This document shows, one piece after another, positions 8,330 through 16,931 of a stretch of DNA of 55,073 bases. This DNA comes from Clostridia bacterium. GTDB lineage: Bacteria > Bacillota_A > Clostridia > UMGS1810. The notes beneath the pieces were generated by a model, which had not been told where the DNA came from, ran no database searches, and was given only the letters and a program-made list of their open reading frames with translations. The stretch is taken from the NCBI GenBank assembly GCA_017437345.1, contig JAFSBJ010000234.1, forward strand, positions 1-55,073. Direction: 5' to 3'. Made by a program: the position numbers and the translations under genes. How positions within the stretch are numbered: position 1 is the first letter of the stretch; the number at the start of each line of letters is the position of its first letter.

Positions 8330-9140
8330 TATTTTTAATGCATTTTTATCTTACTCCTTTTTAAGAAACGCTCTTATTGTGGGCACTTTGGTTTCCCTGT
8401 GCTGTGCTCTTTTAGGGGTCAGCCTTGTTCTTAAAAGATACTCAATGATAGGGGACGGACTTTCCCATGTGGGCTTTGGCGCAATGTCTATTGCTCTTGC
8501 CTTAAATCTTGCCCCTTTATATGTGGCAATTCCCGTCGTTATCATCTCGGCGTTTCTGCTTCTTAAAATCAATGAAAAGAGCAGACTTTTCGGAGACAGT
8601 GCTATCGCCCTTATCTCCACCTCTTCCGTTGCAATCGGGGTTATGATTGTTTCAATGACAAAGGGAATGACAACGGATATTTCCAATTATATGTTTGGAA
8701 GTATTCTTGTTATGACAAAGGCAGATGTCATTTTAAGCATCGTTTTATCCCTTTTGGTTTTAGTCCTTTTTGTTTTGTTCTATAACAGAATTTTTGCAAT
8801 AACCTTTGACGAATCTTTTGCAAAGGCAACGGGGACAAACACCAACCTTTTTAATTCATTCATTGCAATTTTAACGGCGATAACCATTGTTTTGGGAATG
8901 CGGATGATGGGGGCAATGCTTATTTCAAGCCTTATCATCTTCCCCGCTCTTTCTTCCCTTAAAGTTTGCAAAAGCTTTGGCGCGGTCATCGTTCTTTCAG
9001 CAGTAATTTCGGCTATATCTTTCATTTGCGGACTTTTTATGTCCTTTACATTAGACTCACCCACAGGCGCAACGGTTGTTGTTTCAAATCTTGTGGTTTA
9101 TCTTTTGTTTTGTCTTATAGCTAAAATACGGAAAAATTAA
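8322..9140 (+). CDS. znuB: Zinc ABC transporter permease
   Basis: This 272-residue protein has about eight hydrophobic membrane segments and the family segments SMIGDGLSHVGFGAMSI and MRMMGAMLISSLIIFPAL, as in ABC-3 family metal permeases. It forms the membrane channel of the zinc importer encoded with znuA and znuC. It is the last gene of the operon and is followed immediately by a 14-bp terminator stem. Confidence 0.94.
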   Translation: MTDIFNAFLSYSFLRNALIVGTLVSLCCALLGVSLVLKRYSMIGDGLSHVGFGAMSIALALNLAPLYVAIPVVIISAFLLLKINEKSRLFGDSAIALISTSSVAIGVMIVSMTKGMTTDISNYMFGSILVMTKADVILSIVLSLLVLVLFVLFYNRIFAITFDESFAKATGTNTNLFNSFIAILTAITIVLGMRMMGAMLISSLIIFPALSSLKVCKSFGAVIVLSAVISAISFICGLFMSFTLDSPTGATVVVSNLVVYLLFCLIAKIRKN

Positions 9141-9177
9141 AAATACGATGCTGAAGAATCAGCATCGTATTTTTTTA
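9141..9177. terminator. Bidirectional terminator after znuB
   Basis: A 14-bp perfect stem, AAATACGATGCTGA with its complement, encloses AGAA and is flanked by A-rich and T-rich tracts. It serves both znuB and the convergent HAD gene. The stem core ATACGATGC recurs at 9992-10030. Confidence 0.93.
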
Positions 9178-9864
9178 AAACACAAAATATTCCAAAACAG
9201 ATTTCACGCGATGAACCTTTGGTTCCTTATCAAACTTGCCGTCATAGGGCCAGTTATCAATCCATACAACTTCCATGTCAGCATTTAAAGCACCCGTAAC
9301 ATCTACCGTAGGATCATCTCCCACAAACACGCATTGGTCATTTGGAACTCCCAAAACATTTGCCGCATGGTCAAAAATGCGTCTGTCGGGCTTATGGATA
9401 CCCACTTCGCCTGAAAATATAATGGTATCAAACAGATCCTTAACTCCGATATTATCAATCTTTTTCCACTGTGCATACGCTCTCTCGGAAGATATATTTG
9501 TAACTATTGCTGTTTTAACCCCTATTTCACGGAGTTTTTTAAGCACTGCTAACTGCTCGGGATATACCTCTGCATATTCACCGATATGGTCAAAATAATA
9601 ATCCACGATGTCTGAATGAACATACGGCTTATCAGTAGGATATTTCTCAACAAGTGCACTGAACGCGTCTTCACTAGTCACACTGCTGCGATAAGCTTTT
9701 GAAAGCACAAAATCAACCGCTTCTTTGATGAATTCATCACTTCTGTCTATATAAAGAAGCTCTTTAAGCATTCCGGGGAAAGCTCGCCTTGCAGCTTCTG
9801 TCCTGCTATATAAAGTATCGTCTAAATCCCAAAGAACCGCTTTTGTCTTTGTTAAATCAAACAT
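9175..9864 (-). CDS. HAD-superfamily hydrolase
   Basis: This 229-residue cytoplasmic protein has all four HAD motifs: DLDDTLYSR (motif I, nucleophile Asp at about 13), VTNIS (motif II), the conserved lysine in GIHKPDRRIF (motif III), and VGDDPTVDVTGA (motif IV). The cap is an all-helical C1 type inserted after motif I, as in phosphoglycolate phosphatase and related subfamily IA enzymes. The substrate cannot be told from sequence. It is transcribed alone from a consensus promoter at 9919-9947 and ends at the terminator shared with znuB. Confidence 0.88.
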   Translation of the reverse strand: MFDLTKTKAVLWDLDDTLYSRTEAARRAFPGMLKELLYIDRSDEFIKEAVDFVLSKAYRSSVTSEDAFSALVEKYPTDKPYVHSDIVDYYFDHIGEYAEVYPEQLAVLKKLREIGVKTAIVTNISSERAYAQWKKIDNIGVKDLFDTIIFSGEVGIHKPDRRIFDHAANVLGVPNDQCVFVGDDPTVDVTGALNADMEVVWIDNWPYDGKFDKEPKVHRVKSVLEYFVF

Positions 9865-9918
9865 CTAATGACATCCCTTCTTATTTCATTGTATCTGTGC
9901 AATAAATACTATAATTAA

Positions 9919-9947
9919 ACTATAATACTAAGCCGAAAAAATGTCAA
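9919..9947 (-). promoter_or_regulatory. Promoter of the HAD hydrolase gene
   Basis: On the minus strand TTGACA (9942-9947) and TATAGT (9919-9924) are 17 bases apart. Confidence 0.82.
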
Positions 9948-9987
9948 GATTTTTCTCCTTTCGCCTCGCTCAGCCCGAAATAATTTC

Positions 9988-10031
9988 GCAATAAAAAATA
10001 CGATGCCAAATCTTTGCGTCGTATTTTTTTT
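9988..10031. terminator. Orphan terminator hairpin
   Basis: Arms AAAAATACGATGC and GCGTCGTATTTTT (one G-T wobble) are flanked by A and T runs. No gene precedes it on either strand: it lies between the divergent HAD promoter and spoVAC. The arm sequence is nearly that of the znuB terminator, which suggests a duplicated or relict terminator. Confidence 0.75.
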
Positions 10032-10079
10032 GCCATAATGTGCAAACTAAAATAAATCCAAAACCTAGGAGGGATTTAT

Positions 10080-10526
10080 TTGAGTTACACAAAGAAAGAA
10101 TATATGAACTATGTTGACCGAAAATCAAAGAAAAGTCCCATAGTTAAAAATACCACTCTTGCCTTTATAATAGGCGGACTTATATGCACCGTCGGCCAAG
10201 CTTTTTCAGAGCTTTACAGCAAGGTGCTAAATCTTGATGAAGAACTTGTAAAGACCGCAGTCCCTATAACTATGATTTTTTTAGGGGCACTTTTTACTGC
10301 CCTTAACCTTTATCCGAAACTTGCAAAATATGCAGGGGCAGGGACAATCGTTCCCATAACAGGTTTTGCAAACGCCATTTCCTCTCCTGCTATGGAATTT
10401 CGCCGAGAAGGTCTTATTTTAGGTCTTGCGGCAAAGATGTTCATTGTGGCAGGCCCAGTTTTAGTTTATGGAATTGCCTCCTCTGTTGTGGTTGGCCTTA
10501 TCTACTATATTATTACATTGTTTTAG
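10080..10526 (+). CDS. spoVAC: Stage V sporulation protein AC
   Basis: This 148-residue integral membrane protein matches SpoVAC in length and sequence pattern (YTKKEYMNYVDRKSKKSPI at the N-terminus, PITGFANAISSPAMEFRREG in the middle). It has about four hydrophobic segments. In Bacillus SpoVAC forms part of the channel that moves Ca-dipicolinate into the forespore and out at germination. The start is a TTG placed 6 bases after an AGGAGGG ribosome-binding site; no ATG fits better. spoVAD follows after 9 bases. I could not identify a clear sigma-G promoter upstream. Confidence 0.93.
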   Translation: MSYTKKEYMNYVDRKSKKSPIVKNTTLAFIIGGLICTVGQAFSELYSKVLNLDEELVKTAVPITMIFLGALFTALNLYPKLAKYAGAGTIVPITGFANAISSPAMEFRREGLILGLAAKMFIVAGPVLVYGIASSVVVGLIYYIITLF

Positions 10527-10535
10527 GGAGGATTT

Positions 10536-11183
10536 ATGAATAAAAGAATCGGAAAACAGACAGTTAAACTCGAAAACCCTATTTCAATTATCTCCTCTGC
10601 CAATGTTGTAGGACAAAAAGAAGGCGAGGGGCCACTTTCAGACTATTTCGATATTATTATGGAAGACGCCGAATGGGGAGAGGACACATGGGAGAAAACG
10701 GAAAGCAAGATGCAACACGATACTGTAACCAGAGCAATCTCAAACGCTTCTCTTTCTCCTTCCGATATTGACTATATTTTAGCCGGCGACCTTTTAAATC
10801 AATGCATAAGTTCAAGCTTTGGCCTTCGGGATTTAAACATTCCTTTTTTCGGGGTATACGGCGCCTGCTCAACTATGGCAGAAACCATTTCCCTTGGCTC
10901 AATGCTCCTGGACGGCGGCTTTGCGAAAAACATCGCCTGCGTAACTTCAAGTCATTTTTGTACTGCCGAAAGGCAATACCGTCTTCCCCTTGAATACGGC
11001 GGGCAAAGGACTCCGACGGCACAGTGGACAGTAACAGGCTCAGGCTCTGTGATTTTGTCAAAAAGCGAGAAAGGGCCTTTTATAACCCACATAACAACAG
11101 GGAAAATTCTTGATATGGGAATAAAGGACGCCAATAATATGGGTGCTGCTATGGCTCCTGTAAGTGTTAAACTAACACCATAA
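10536..11183 (+). pseudogene. spoVAD: Stage V sporulation protein AD, 3'-truncated
   Basis: The reading frame encodes 215 residues, whereas SpoVAD is normally about 335-340. The first roughly 208 residues are typical of this thiolase-fold dipicolinate-binding protein: GKQTVKLENPISIISSANVVG, the VYGACSTMAE nucleophile-elbow region and DANNMGAAMAP. Immediately after MAP the expected continuation is replaced by VSVKLTP and a stop. The missing C-terminal third and spoVAE are not found anywhere in the window. The gene is therefore broken by an insertion, deletion or rearrangement at about 11160, or the contig is misjoined there. Function would require an intact copy elsewhere or reconstitution. 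Confidence 0.88.
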
Positions 11184-11320
11184 GGCGATATGCTAAATCT
11201 CTACAATTTATGCAAATTTGCGCCAAATTCGTGAATTCTGTGAGGTGATGTTTTAACTTTTTATATTCCCACAAAGTAACCCCTGTGCTTAACAAAAGGT
11301 TAAGTACCGGGGTTAGTTCT
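11160..11320. other. spoVAD breakpoint region with inverted repeats
   Basis: At the point where SpoVAD homology ends lies GTGTTAAACTAACAC (11164-11178), a 6-3-6 inverted repeat. About 100 bases further is a longer inverted repeat (11278-11314) with outer arms AACCCC/GGGGTT, inner arms CTTAAC/GTTAAG and a central AAAAG. No recognisable gene lies between 11184 and the terminator at 11384. These could be element ends, an attachment site or remnants of an insertion, but no recombinase gene is visible nearby. Confidence 0.45.
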
Positions 11321-11383
11321 AAAACATCTCGTTGAGCAAAAGCATCCGCCATAAAACTTCTATTAAATTTACCGTCATTTTCC

Positions 11384-11417
11384 AAAAAAGCATGATGGAT
11401 TTCCATCACGCTTTTTT
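11384..11417. terminator. Terminator at the left end of the glycan locus
   Basis: Arms GCATGATGG and CCATCACGC (one mismatch) are flanked by six A and six T. It ends the leftward glycan operon right after the MBL gene. It is nearly the same sequence as the terminator at 45996-46029 at the other end of the locus. Confidence 0.85.
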
Positions 11418-11420
11418 CTA

Positions 11421-12203
11421 TTATTTTTCTACATTTTTCAGGTTTTCTATGCACCACTCATTATAAGGTGCCCACTCAGTCGGGTCAACAAACGCATCTT
11501 TTTCGCCACTTTTCAATCTCTCAGCTTTCCCCAAAGTATCATTGTGTTGCATATGGTTCCCTAAGAATATGTCCACATGCTCCATATTAAGTCTTTTCAT
11601 TGAATTGCGGAAATCGTCCCGCAATGAAAATGGGAGATTGTATCTGCTAAGGAATTCATCCGTAAGAGTGTTTATGCCCATTCCACCGTGTAAGCCTGCC
11701 CGCATAGTCCTTTCTCCGTCATACACATCAAAGAAAAACGACATTGCCCCAGGAGTATGTCCCGGAGTTGCAACTGCTGTTATCTCAGTATTCCCAAGGG
11801 TTATTTTTTCCCCGTCTTCTATCAGTATATCAGGTTCAAAGGTTTCATTAAACTTCATTCCAAGTTCTTTTGCAAAGCTCAGATCTTTCTCTCCGTTGAC
11901 ATATTCCCTGTCAGGTCTGCCCAAAACGATTTTAGCCCCGGTTAGCTCCTTAAGGCATCTTGCTCCGCCTATATGATCTATATGTCCGTGAGTCAACATT
12001 ATATATTTCAGGTTTTCAGGTTTTAACCCCAATAAGTGCATGTTATGAATCACAAGATAAAGTGACTGTTGATATCCTGTATCAAGCATAATCAGGCCTT
12101 CCCCTGTATCGATAATATGAACAGATGCCGGTTCTGTCCCCACAAAATAAAGATTTCCCCACATTCTAAAAGGCTCAACATAGCCTTTCCACGGTTGTTT
12201 CAT
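11421..12203 (-). CDS. MBL-fold metallo-hydrolase
   Basis: This 260-residue cytoplasmic protein has the metallo-beta-lactamase signature THGHIDHIGG (about residues 91-100), a second histidine in ATPGHTPGAMSF, and a late histidine in FLGNHMQHN. These would bind two zinc ions. There is no signal peptide, so antibiotic hydrolysis is unlikely. In this context a lactonase, esterase or phosphodiesterase acting on a sugar-derived metabolite is plausible, but the substrate is not determined. It is the last gene of the leftward locus, 50 bases after the GH106-like gene and just before the terminator. Confidence 0.8.
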   Translation of the reverse strand: MKQPWKGYVEPFRMWGNLYFVGTEPASVHIIDTGEGLIMLDTGYQQSLYLVIHNMHLLGLKPENLKYIMLTHGHIDHIGGARCLKELTGAKIVLGRPDREYVNGEKDLSFAKELGMKFNETFEPDILIEDGEKITLGNTEITAVATPGHTPGAMSFFFDVYDGERTMRAGLHGGMGINTLTDEFLSRYNLPFSLRDDFRNSMKRLNMEHVDIFLGNHMQHNDTLGKAERLKSGEKDAFVDPTEWAPYNEWCIENLKNVEK

Positions 12204-12253
12204 TTAAACCCTCTCCTCGTATACATTCGCAAAATTTTCTAATTTTTACACTA

Positions 12254-14959
12254 TCAAACATCTAATAGTCCCATCTTAACAAAGCAATAATCATCAGACC
12301 ACTCTCCACTTCCCCAGTCTTCCCATATGCAGTCCTCTTTGTAAAATGAGCCAGGGGTAACTTCAAAGCTTTCACCAAGCTTCATATGATGTGGGCCAAG
12401 CATATTGCGAAGAGTGTTTATAAGAGTAACCTCCACCTTATGACTACCTTTTTTAATGTTAAGTTTAACTTGGTCATCGGTTAAAACGGTCTTTTCAACT
12501 TCGTCTATCTTAATTTTGATACAATTTATACCCGTTCTATGGAGGCAAAGCACAGGATTGTCGGTATTGCATAAAAGTTCACCGGACAGTGTAATTTTAC
12601 CTGTAAAGAACGGAAATCCCTGCTTTTGAATATCTTTTAATGAAATTCTCTTAACAGGCTCATCAATTTCAAAGTTGCCCGTATATCGCATAGCATTTCT
12701 ATCTAAATTCTCCCAAATACCTGTCGTCTTTACCGAAAAATCACCAACAAGATAAACTGCTTCTATCTCCATATCGTACGCAAACTTACTTTTCTCGCAG
12801 GCAAAAGCATACGCCTTTGCAAGACTATCATAAAAGCTGTCTGACTGAGCAAAATCACAATCAAATGAAATGATGTTTTCGCCCAACTTTACATACTTTG
12901 ATATATCAATCTTCTTAAAGCTTTTGTCTGCAAAATATCCTTTGATTTCTTTTGATACAATCTCGCCATTAACCTTAATCACAAAATCTTCTGGGGTTTC
13001 ACAAACTAGATACAGCTCTCTTGGAATATAATTCATTCTCACCTTATAGTCCTGATGTATCGCAATTTTCTTTCTAAACGCACTTGCTTTTTCGCCAATA
13101 TCCAATACATATCCGTTTTTCTCCTGCAATACACCGTCAAAATAATAGTCGCAACAATCCAATGTCAAACAGTTATATGTTGAATTTAAAATTTCAAAAT
13201 CTCCATCAAGTTTTATGTACTCAATATCTTCATCCTTAGCGCAAGGAGCATTCTCATCCTCTACTACCAAAAGGCTTCCCCACGGTTCAAAACTATAATC
13301 AGGATTAAATACGCAAAGTTCTCCCGTGTAAATATCTACAGAAAATCCTTTTACATTTATTCTGGCGGTTTTTCTGTCAGGGGAGGTGTTGACAAAATAA
13401 TGTAGTTTAAAACCATCATAATATCTTGCCGTATATGTTATATCTCCGCGGTCAACAACATTATTCGTTTCTATTTCATCCACAGAAACAATTTTGCCCC
13501 CTGCCCTTTTAAATTCACAAATAAGCTTTTCAGTATGTGGCAGCAAAACATCACAACACTCTGTTATAACTCTGCTGTATGTTCTGTTTCCAATCACAAA
13601 CTTGCCATTTTCAACTTTACCATGACGCCGAATTAAAGTTTCGTCTCCAAGATGAAATACAATGTGTTTTCTCTCAAGCTTGGCAATTGCGCTTAAAAGT
13701 CTTTTGTCAAGCTCTTTTAAGCCTTTATTTTTACCGTTATCAAAAAGGCTCCATGCCGTAGATTGAGGATGAACCAAAAGCACATCCGCACATTCTTCCC
13801 CGTCACTCAAAGCTTTCCCAATTCGCGACATTGCCGTATTAAATTTTTCATACTCCTCCCACCATGGTTGCTGATAATACATAGCAGGGGGATAGTCCCT
13901 TTTTCTTATACCTCTTAACGAATAACCTTCAAGGTGTTGGCATAGAAGATTTACTCCCCTTACCATTTGCCATTCGTATATACCTTTAAGTTCGGCAAAG
14001 CTCACATTATGTCCGCACAAAGCAAAAGTTTCCGACAACACAGTTTTCTTCCCCATTTGCTGAGCAACCGACCCAAGCTGTTTAGGGGTTAAACAATCAA
14101 ATATCCTTCGTCCAAGCCAATCCATTCCCGGAATATGAAAATACTCATAGTGGGGCATAACCGCGCCGTTAGTTATCAATTGGGATTCCAGAGATTCTTC
14201 TTCAAGCAAATGCCCTGTAAACTTTAATCCTCTTTCATCGCACCACTGAAAAATCTGTTTTGTATAACTCTCGCAAAACAGCTCTGTAACCATTTCCCAG
14301 AATTTAATACGAGTGCTCTTATAAGCATTCTTTTCCAAAAACAATTCTGGCAGGTGCTCATATAAATTGTCATTATATCTTGTTCTGTATTCTTTTTCAA
14401 ACACAAAGCTCCAAGGGATACCATTTCTTGAAATCTGAGGCTCATCTGTAAAAAAGCCTTGGAATAAGTTGCCATACTTTTTATAGTATGGTTCATACGC
14501 AATCTCAATAAACTTTTTTATAACATTTTTATCCAGAACATCAATGTAAAAAGGGTTTATTTCATAGTAAAAATAATGCTCCCCCGATTGACAAATGTCG
14601 CAACCGTTATTCTTGGGCTTGTCTGACATTCTCAAATATTTCTGCTGGTATTGAACTCCCAACCCATTTACCTTACCATTGCCAAACCCGCTCGGCCAAC
14701 CATTTTCATCATATGCAAAGGGAAACATTCCTCTTTTTAGGGCAGAGTTTATAGCAGTTGTGACATTATCAAACCACTCATTACCCATATATTCTGTTTT
14801 AAGTCCTCCGCGGGCATGCATAAAAAAGCCACCGATACCCGCTTGGTCCATTAAATCAACTTGCCGTTTGGTTTCTTTTATATCAAGTTTATCATTCCAA
14901 CTCCAAAACGGAATCGGACGATATTTTTTCGGCACTTGTTTAAAGATATCCTTGTCCAT
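12254..14959 (-). CDS. GH106-like glycoside hydrolase (copy 1)
   Basis: This protein of about 901 residues is related to the alpha-L-rhamnosidase GH106/ulvan-enzyme group. The N-terminal region has YRPIPFWSWND, AGIGGFFMHARGGL and the DENGWPSGFG segment, typical of its catalytic barrel, and the C-terminal 300 residues look like beta-sandwich domains with LRNMLGPHH near the end. No signal peptide is present, so it should act in the cytoplasm on imported oligosaccharides. The frame is open to a GTG at 14983, but ATG at 14959 has a good GAGG ribosome-binding site 5 bases upstream. A close paralogue lies at 29760-32483. Rhamnosidase activity is inferred only. Confidence 0.78.
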   Translation of the reverse strand: MDKDIFKQVPKKYRPIPFWSWNDKLDIKETKRQVDLMDQAGIGGFFMHARGGLKTEYMGNEWFDNVTTAINSALKRGMFPFAYDENGWPSGFGNGKVNGLGVQYQQKYLRMSDKPKNNGCDICQSGEHYFYYEINPFYIDVLDKNVIKKFIEIAYEPYYKKYGNLFQGFFTDEPQISRNGIPWSFVFEKEYRTRYNDNLYEHLPELFLEKNAYKSTRIKFWEMVTELFCESYTKQIFQWCDERGLKFTGHLLEEESLESQLITNGAVMPHYEYFHIPGMDWLGRRIFDCLTPKQLGSVAQQMGKKTVLSETFALCGHNVSFAELKGIYEWQMVRGVNLLCQHLEGYSLRGIRKRDYPPAMYYQQPWWEEYEKFNTAMSRIGKALSDGEECADVLLVHPQSTAWSLFDNGKNKGLKELDKRLLSAIAKLERKHIVFHLGDETLIRRHGKVENGKFVIGNRTYSRVITECCDVLLPHTEKLICEFKRAGGKIVSVDEIETNNVVDRGDITYTARYYDGFKLHYFVNTSPDRKTARINVKGFSVDIYTGELCVFNPDYSFEPWGSLLVVEDENAPCAKDEDIEYIKLDGDFEILNSTYNCLTLDCCDYYFDGVLQEKNGYVLDIGEKASAFRKKIAIHQDYKVRMNYIPRELYLVCETPEDFVIKVNGEIVSKEIKGYFADKSFKKIDISKYVKLGENIISFDCDFAQSDSFYDSLAKAYAFACEKSKFAYDMEIEAVYLVGDFSVKTTGIWENLDRNAMRYTGNFEIDEPVKRISLKDIQKQGFPFFTGKITLSGELLCNTDNPVLCLHRTGINCIKIKIDEVEKTVLTDDQVKLNIKKGSHKVEVTLINTLRNMLGPHHMKLGESFEVTPGSFYKEDCIWEDWGSGEWSDDYCFVKMGLLDV

Positions 14960-14982
14960 ATTATCCTCTTTTATCAGGCTCA

Positions 14983-15927
14983 CTATACATCAAGAACTGC
15001 AACGGGATTTACACTTAGCATTTTCTGAAATTCACTTTCACTTCCGCCGGCTTCACAAAAGCCTTGATACACATCATTAAATAAATGCCCATATCTTTTT
15101 ACCTGTTCATCAACAGACAACTGGAATCCCGTATTCTTTCTTGTTCCAAAATCCGTATATATACATAAATCATTTGAAAGCAAAATCTTATCCTCGTAAC
15201 CATCTCTTATCAGTTTCACAAGGGTTTTGCCTATCTCTTCCATGCTGTATCCTGCGCAATGGCACTGGTCCATGGCAATATAACATCCTCTATCAAGGAT
15301 TCTTTCAAGATACTCTGCATCTGGTCTGTTGGCCGCATGACCAATTATTATCTTTTCCGGATTACTTATAGTTTCAAGGAGTATTCCAAGCTGTTCATCA
15401 ACCAACTTTCCTTTATGGTTGCTATGCACATATAGAGGTAAACCCGTTTCCTCCTGTGCAATAGCAAGAGCTTTCAGTCGTTTAGCATTGTCTTTTGTAA
15501 TTCCCGCGACATCTGATGCCCCTTTGAGTATGCCGGGCTTTACAGTTGAACCTTCCATACCACACCTATACTCATCAATAAACCATGAGGCAATTTCCTG
15601 TTCGCTATGGTCTGCCGTATAACAGGATGGAAAATGATAAAGGCCGGTGGAGGCGACAATGAAAACCCCCGAGTTTTCTGACACTTCTCTAAGCAAAGCA
15701 TAATCTCGTCCCAAATCAATAGGTGTTCCATCTACCCAAAGTCCTAGGCCATATTTGATTCTCATTTCACAGAGAATTTTTGATGCAAATTCTTTCAAAT
15801 ATTGTTCATCGTGCCACTTTTCCCCAAAAGTATGTAGCAAATCATTTGAGGCGCATCTTATATGTTCATGTATCAATATTGTGCCAAAATTTCTTTTTTT
15901 AATTTTTCCTGTTACAGTATTTATCAT
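14983..15927 (-). CDS. Phosphotriesterase-family lactonase/amidohydrolase
   Basis: This 314-residue protein belongs to the PTE-like branch of the amidohydrolase superfamily. Expected binuclear-metal ligands are visible: H20 and H22 in LIHEHIRC, a candidate carboxylated lysine in GILKGASD (about 134), histidines in LYVHSNH and IIGHAANRPD, and the aspartate in LLSNDLC. Several members of this family hydrolyse sugar lactones. Here it lies beside an aldo/keto reductase and an HpcH/HpaI aldolase, which fits an oxidative sugar pathway with a lactone intermediate. It overlaps the upstream aldo/keto reductase by 4 bases. The exact substrate is unknown. Confidence 0.75.
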   Translation of the reverse strand: MINTVTGKIKKRNFGTILIHEHIRCASNDLLHTFGEKWHDEQYLKEFASKILCEMRIKYGLGLWVDGTPIDLGRDYALLREVSENSGVFIVASTGLYHFPSCYTADHSEQEIASWFIDEYRCGMEGSTVKPGILKGASDVAGITKDNAKRLKALAIAQEETGLPLYVHSNHKGKLVDEQLGILLETISNPEKIIIGHAANRPDAEYLERILDRGCYIAMDQCHCAGYSMEEIGKTLVKLIRDGYEDKILLSNDLCIYTDFGTRKNTGFQLSVDEQVKRYGHLFNDVYQGFCEAGGSESEFQKMLSVNPVAVLDV

Positions 15928-16928
15928 CTTTCTCTTTCTAAATTAAGCCAATTTACTTCATTGTCAGTGAGTTCTATTTCCATTGCTTTTATATTGGCGC
16001 TGAGCTGTTCTTTTGTTACTGGACTTGACAGTGCATACACATCAAATTTCTGATTGTATATCCATGCAAGTGCCACCTGTGCAACGGAAACCCCTTTCTC
16101 CTCTGCAAGAATTTCACATCTCCTGAGGCGTTCTATGTTGTTTTCAGAATAATATCCAATAATTCCCGGCTCATCCATTATTTCCCTTGCCTTTTCAGGC
16201 TCACTGCTTTTAAACGCACCAGAAAACAGGCCTCTGGCAAGACTCGAATATGCAAAAACAGGCATATTTTTCTCTGCATACCACTCTCTTGCATCTGCAT
16301 TTTCAGGTCCGGAAATAGTAACACATCCGTTACCAAAATGTGCATCACAAAGCCAAGGGTCTGCAATTTGCTCTGCAAGACCGAAGTTAGGACTCGAAGC
16401 AGAAAAAGCAGACAGATTGTGCTTTTGTGCATATTCGTTTGCTTCTTCAATTCTTTGATGTGTCCAGTTTGATGCTCCGAAAATCTTTATTTTCCCCTCG
16501 TCCTGAAGGCGATTCATCACATCTATAATCTGGCCAACCGGTACTTCTTCATTATCACGATGAAGCATATAAATATCTATGCAGTCAGTTTTTAATTTTT
16601 TTAGTGAATCATGGGCATCTGAAAGTATGTCAAAGTCCGTAACGCGATGGCGATATTCATTGGGATGTGCGCACTTTGTTATTATCACACAATTATCCCT
16701 TATACCTCTCGTCTCCATCCATTCGCCCATTACTTTTTCGCCATAGTGTGCTGCACAGTCAAATGCATTGACACCTGCCGCATATGTATCATCTAAAAGC
16801 TCAAAAGCGGTCTTCTTTTCTAATTCCCCCGCATCTTTTGCAACTGCTGCAAAGAGCTTAGGTGTTGCAGTACCAAATACGAGCTTTGATATATTCTTGT
16901 CAAGACCGTTTATTTTAGAGTATTTCAT
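15924..16928 (-). CDS. Aldo/keto reductase
   Basis: This 334-residue cytoplasmic oxidoreductase has the AKR catalytic tetrad: Asp in NAFDCAAHYGE with Tyr four residues later, Lys in IITKCAHP, and His in YMLHRDNEE. The C-terminal segment SVAQVALAWIYNQ and SSPVTKEQL are the NADP-binding part. It may act as a sugar dehydrogenase producing a lactone for the neighbouring lactonase, or reduce an aldehyde released by the aldolase; sequence alone does not decide. It is 3 bases after the hydroxyacid dehydrogenase gene and overlaps the lactonase gene by 4. Confidence 0.82.
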   Translation of the reverse strand: MKYSKINGLDKNISKLVFGTATPKLFAAVAKDAGELEKKTAFELLDDTYAAGVNAFDCAAHYGEKVMGEWMETRGIRDNCVIITKCAHPNEYRHRVTDFDILSDAHDSLKKLKTDCIDIYMLHRDNEEVPVGQIIDVMNRLQDEGKIKIFGASNWTHQRIEEANEYAQKHNLSAFSASSPNFGLAEQIADPWLCDAHFGNGCVTISGPENADAREWYAEKNMPVFAYSSLARGLFSGAFKSSEPEKAREIMDEPGIIGYYSENNIERLRRCEILAEEKGVSVAQVALAWIYNQKFDVYALSSPVTKEQLSANIKAMEIELTDNEVNWLNLERER

Positions 16929-16931
16929 ATT

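Noticed and set aside
10536..11183. skin-like element that is excised to restore spoVAD during sporulation
   Set aside because: No recombinase gene is visible in the window, no second half of the gene is present, and spoVA genes act in the forespore, where excision would be inherited. It is kept only as a remote option in the findings.
11167..11457. Open frame of 96 codons on the minus strand across the spoVAD breakpoint
   Set aside because: It overlaps the end of the MBL gene, runs through the terminator hairpin and the inverted repeat, and has no convincing ribosome-binding site or family match.
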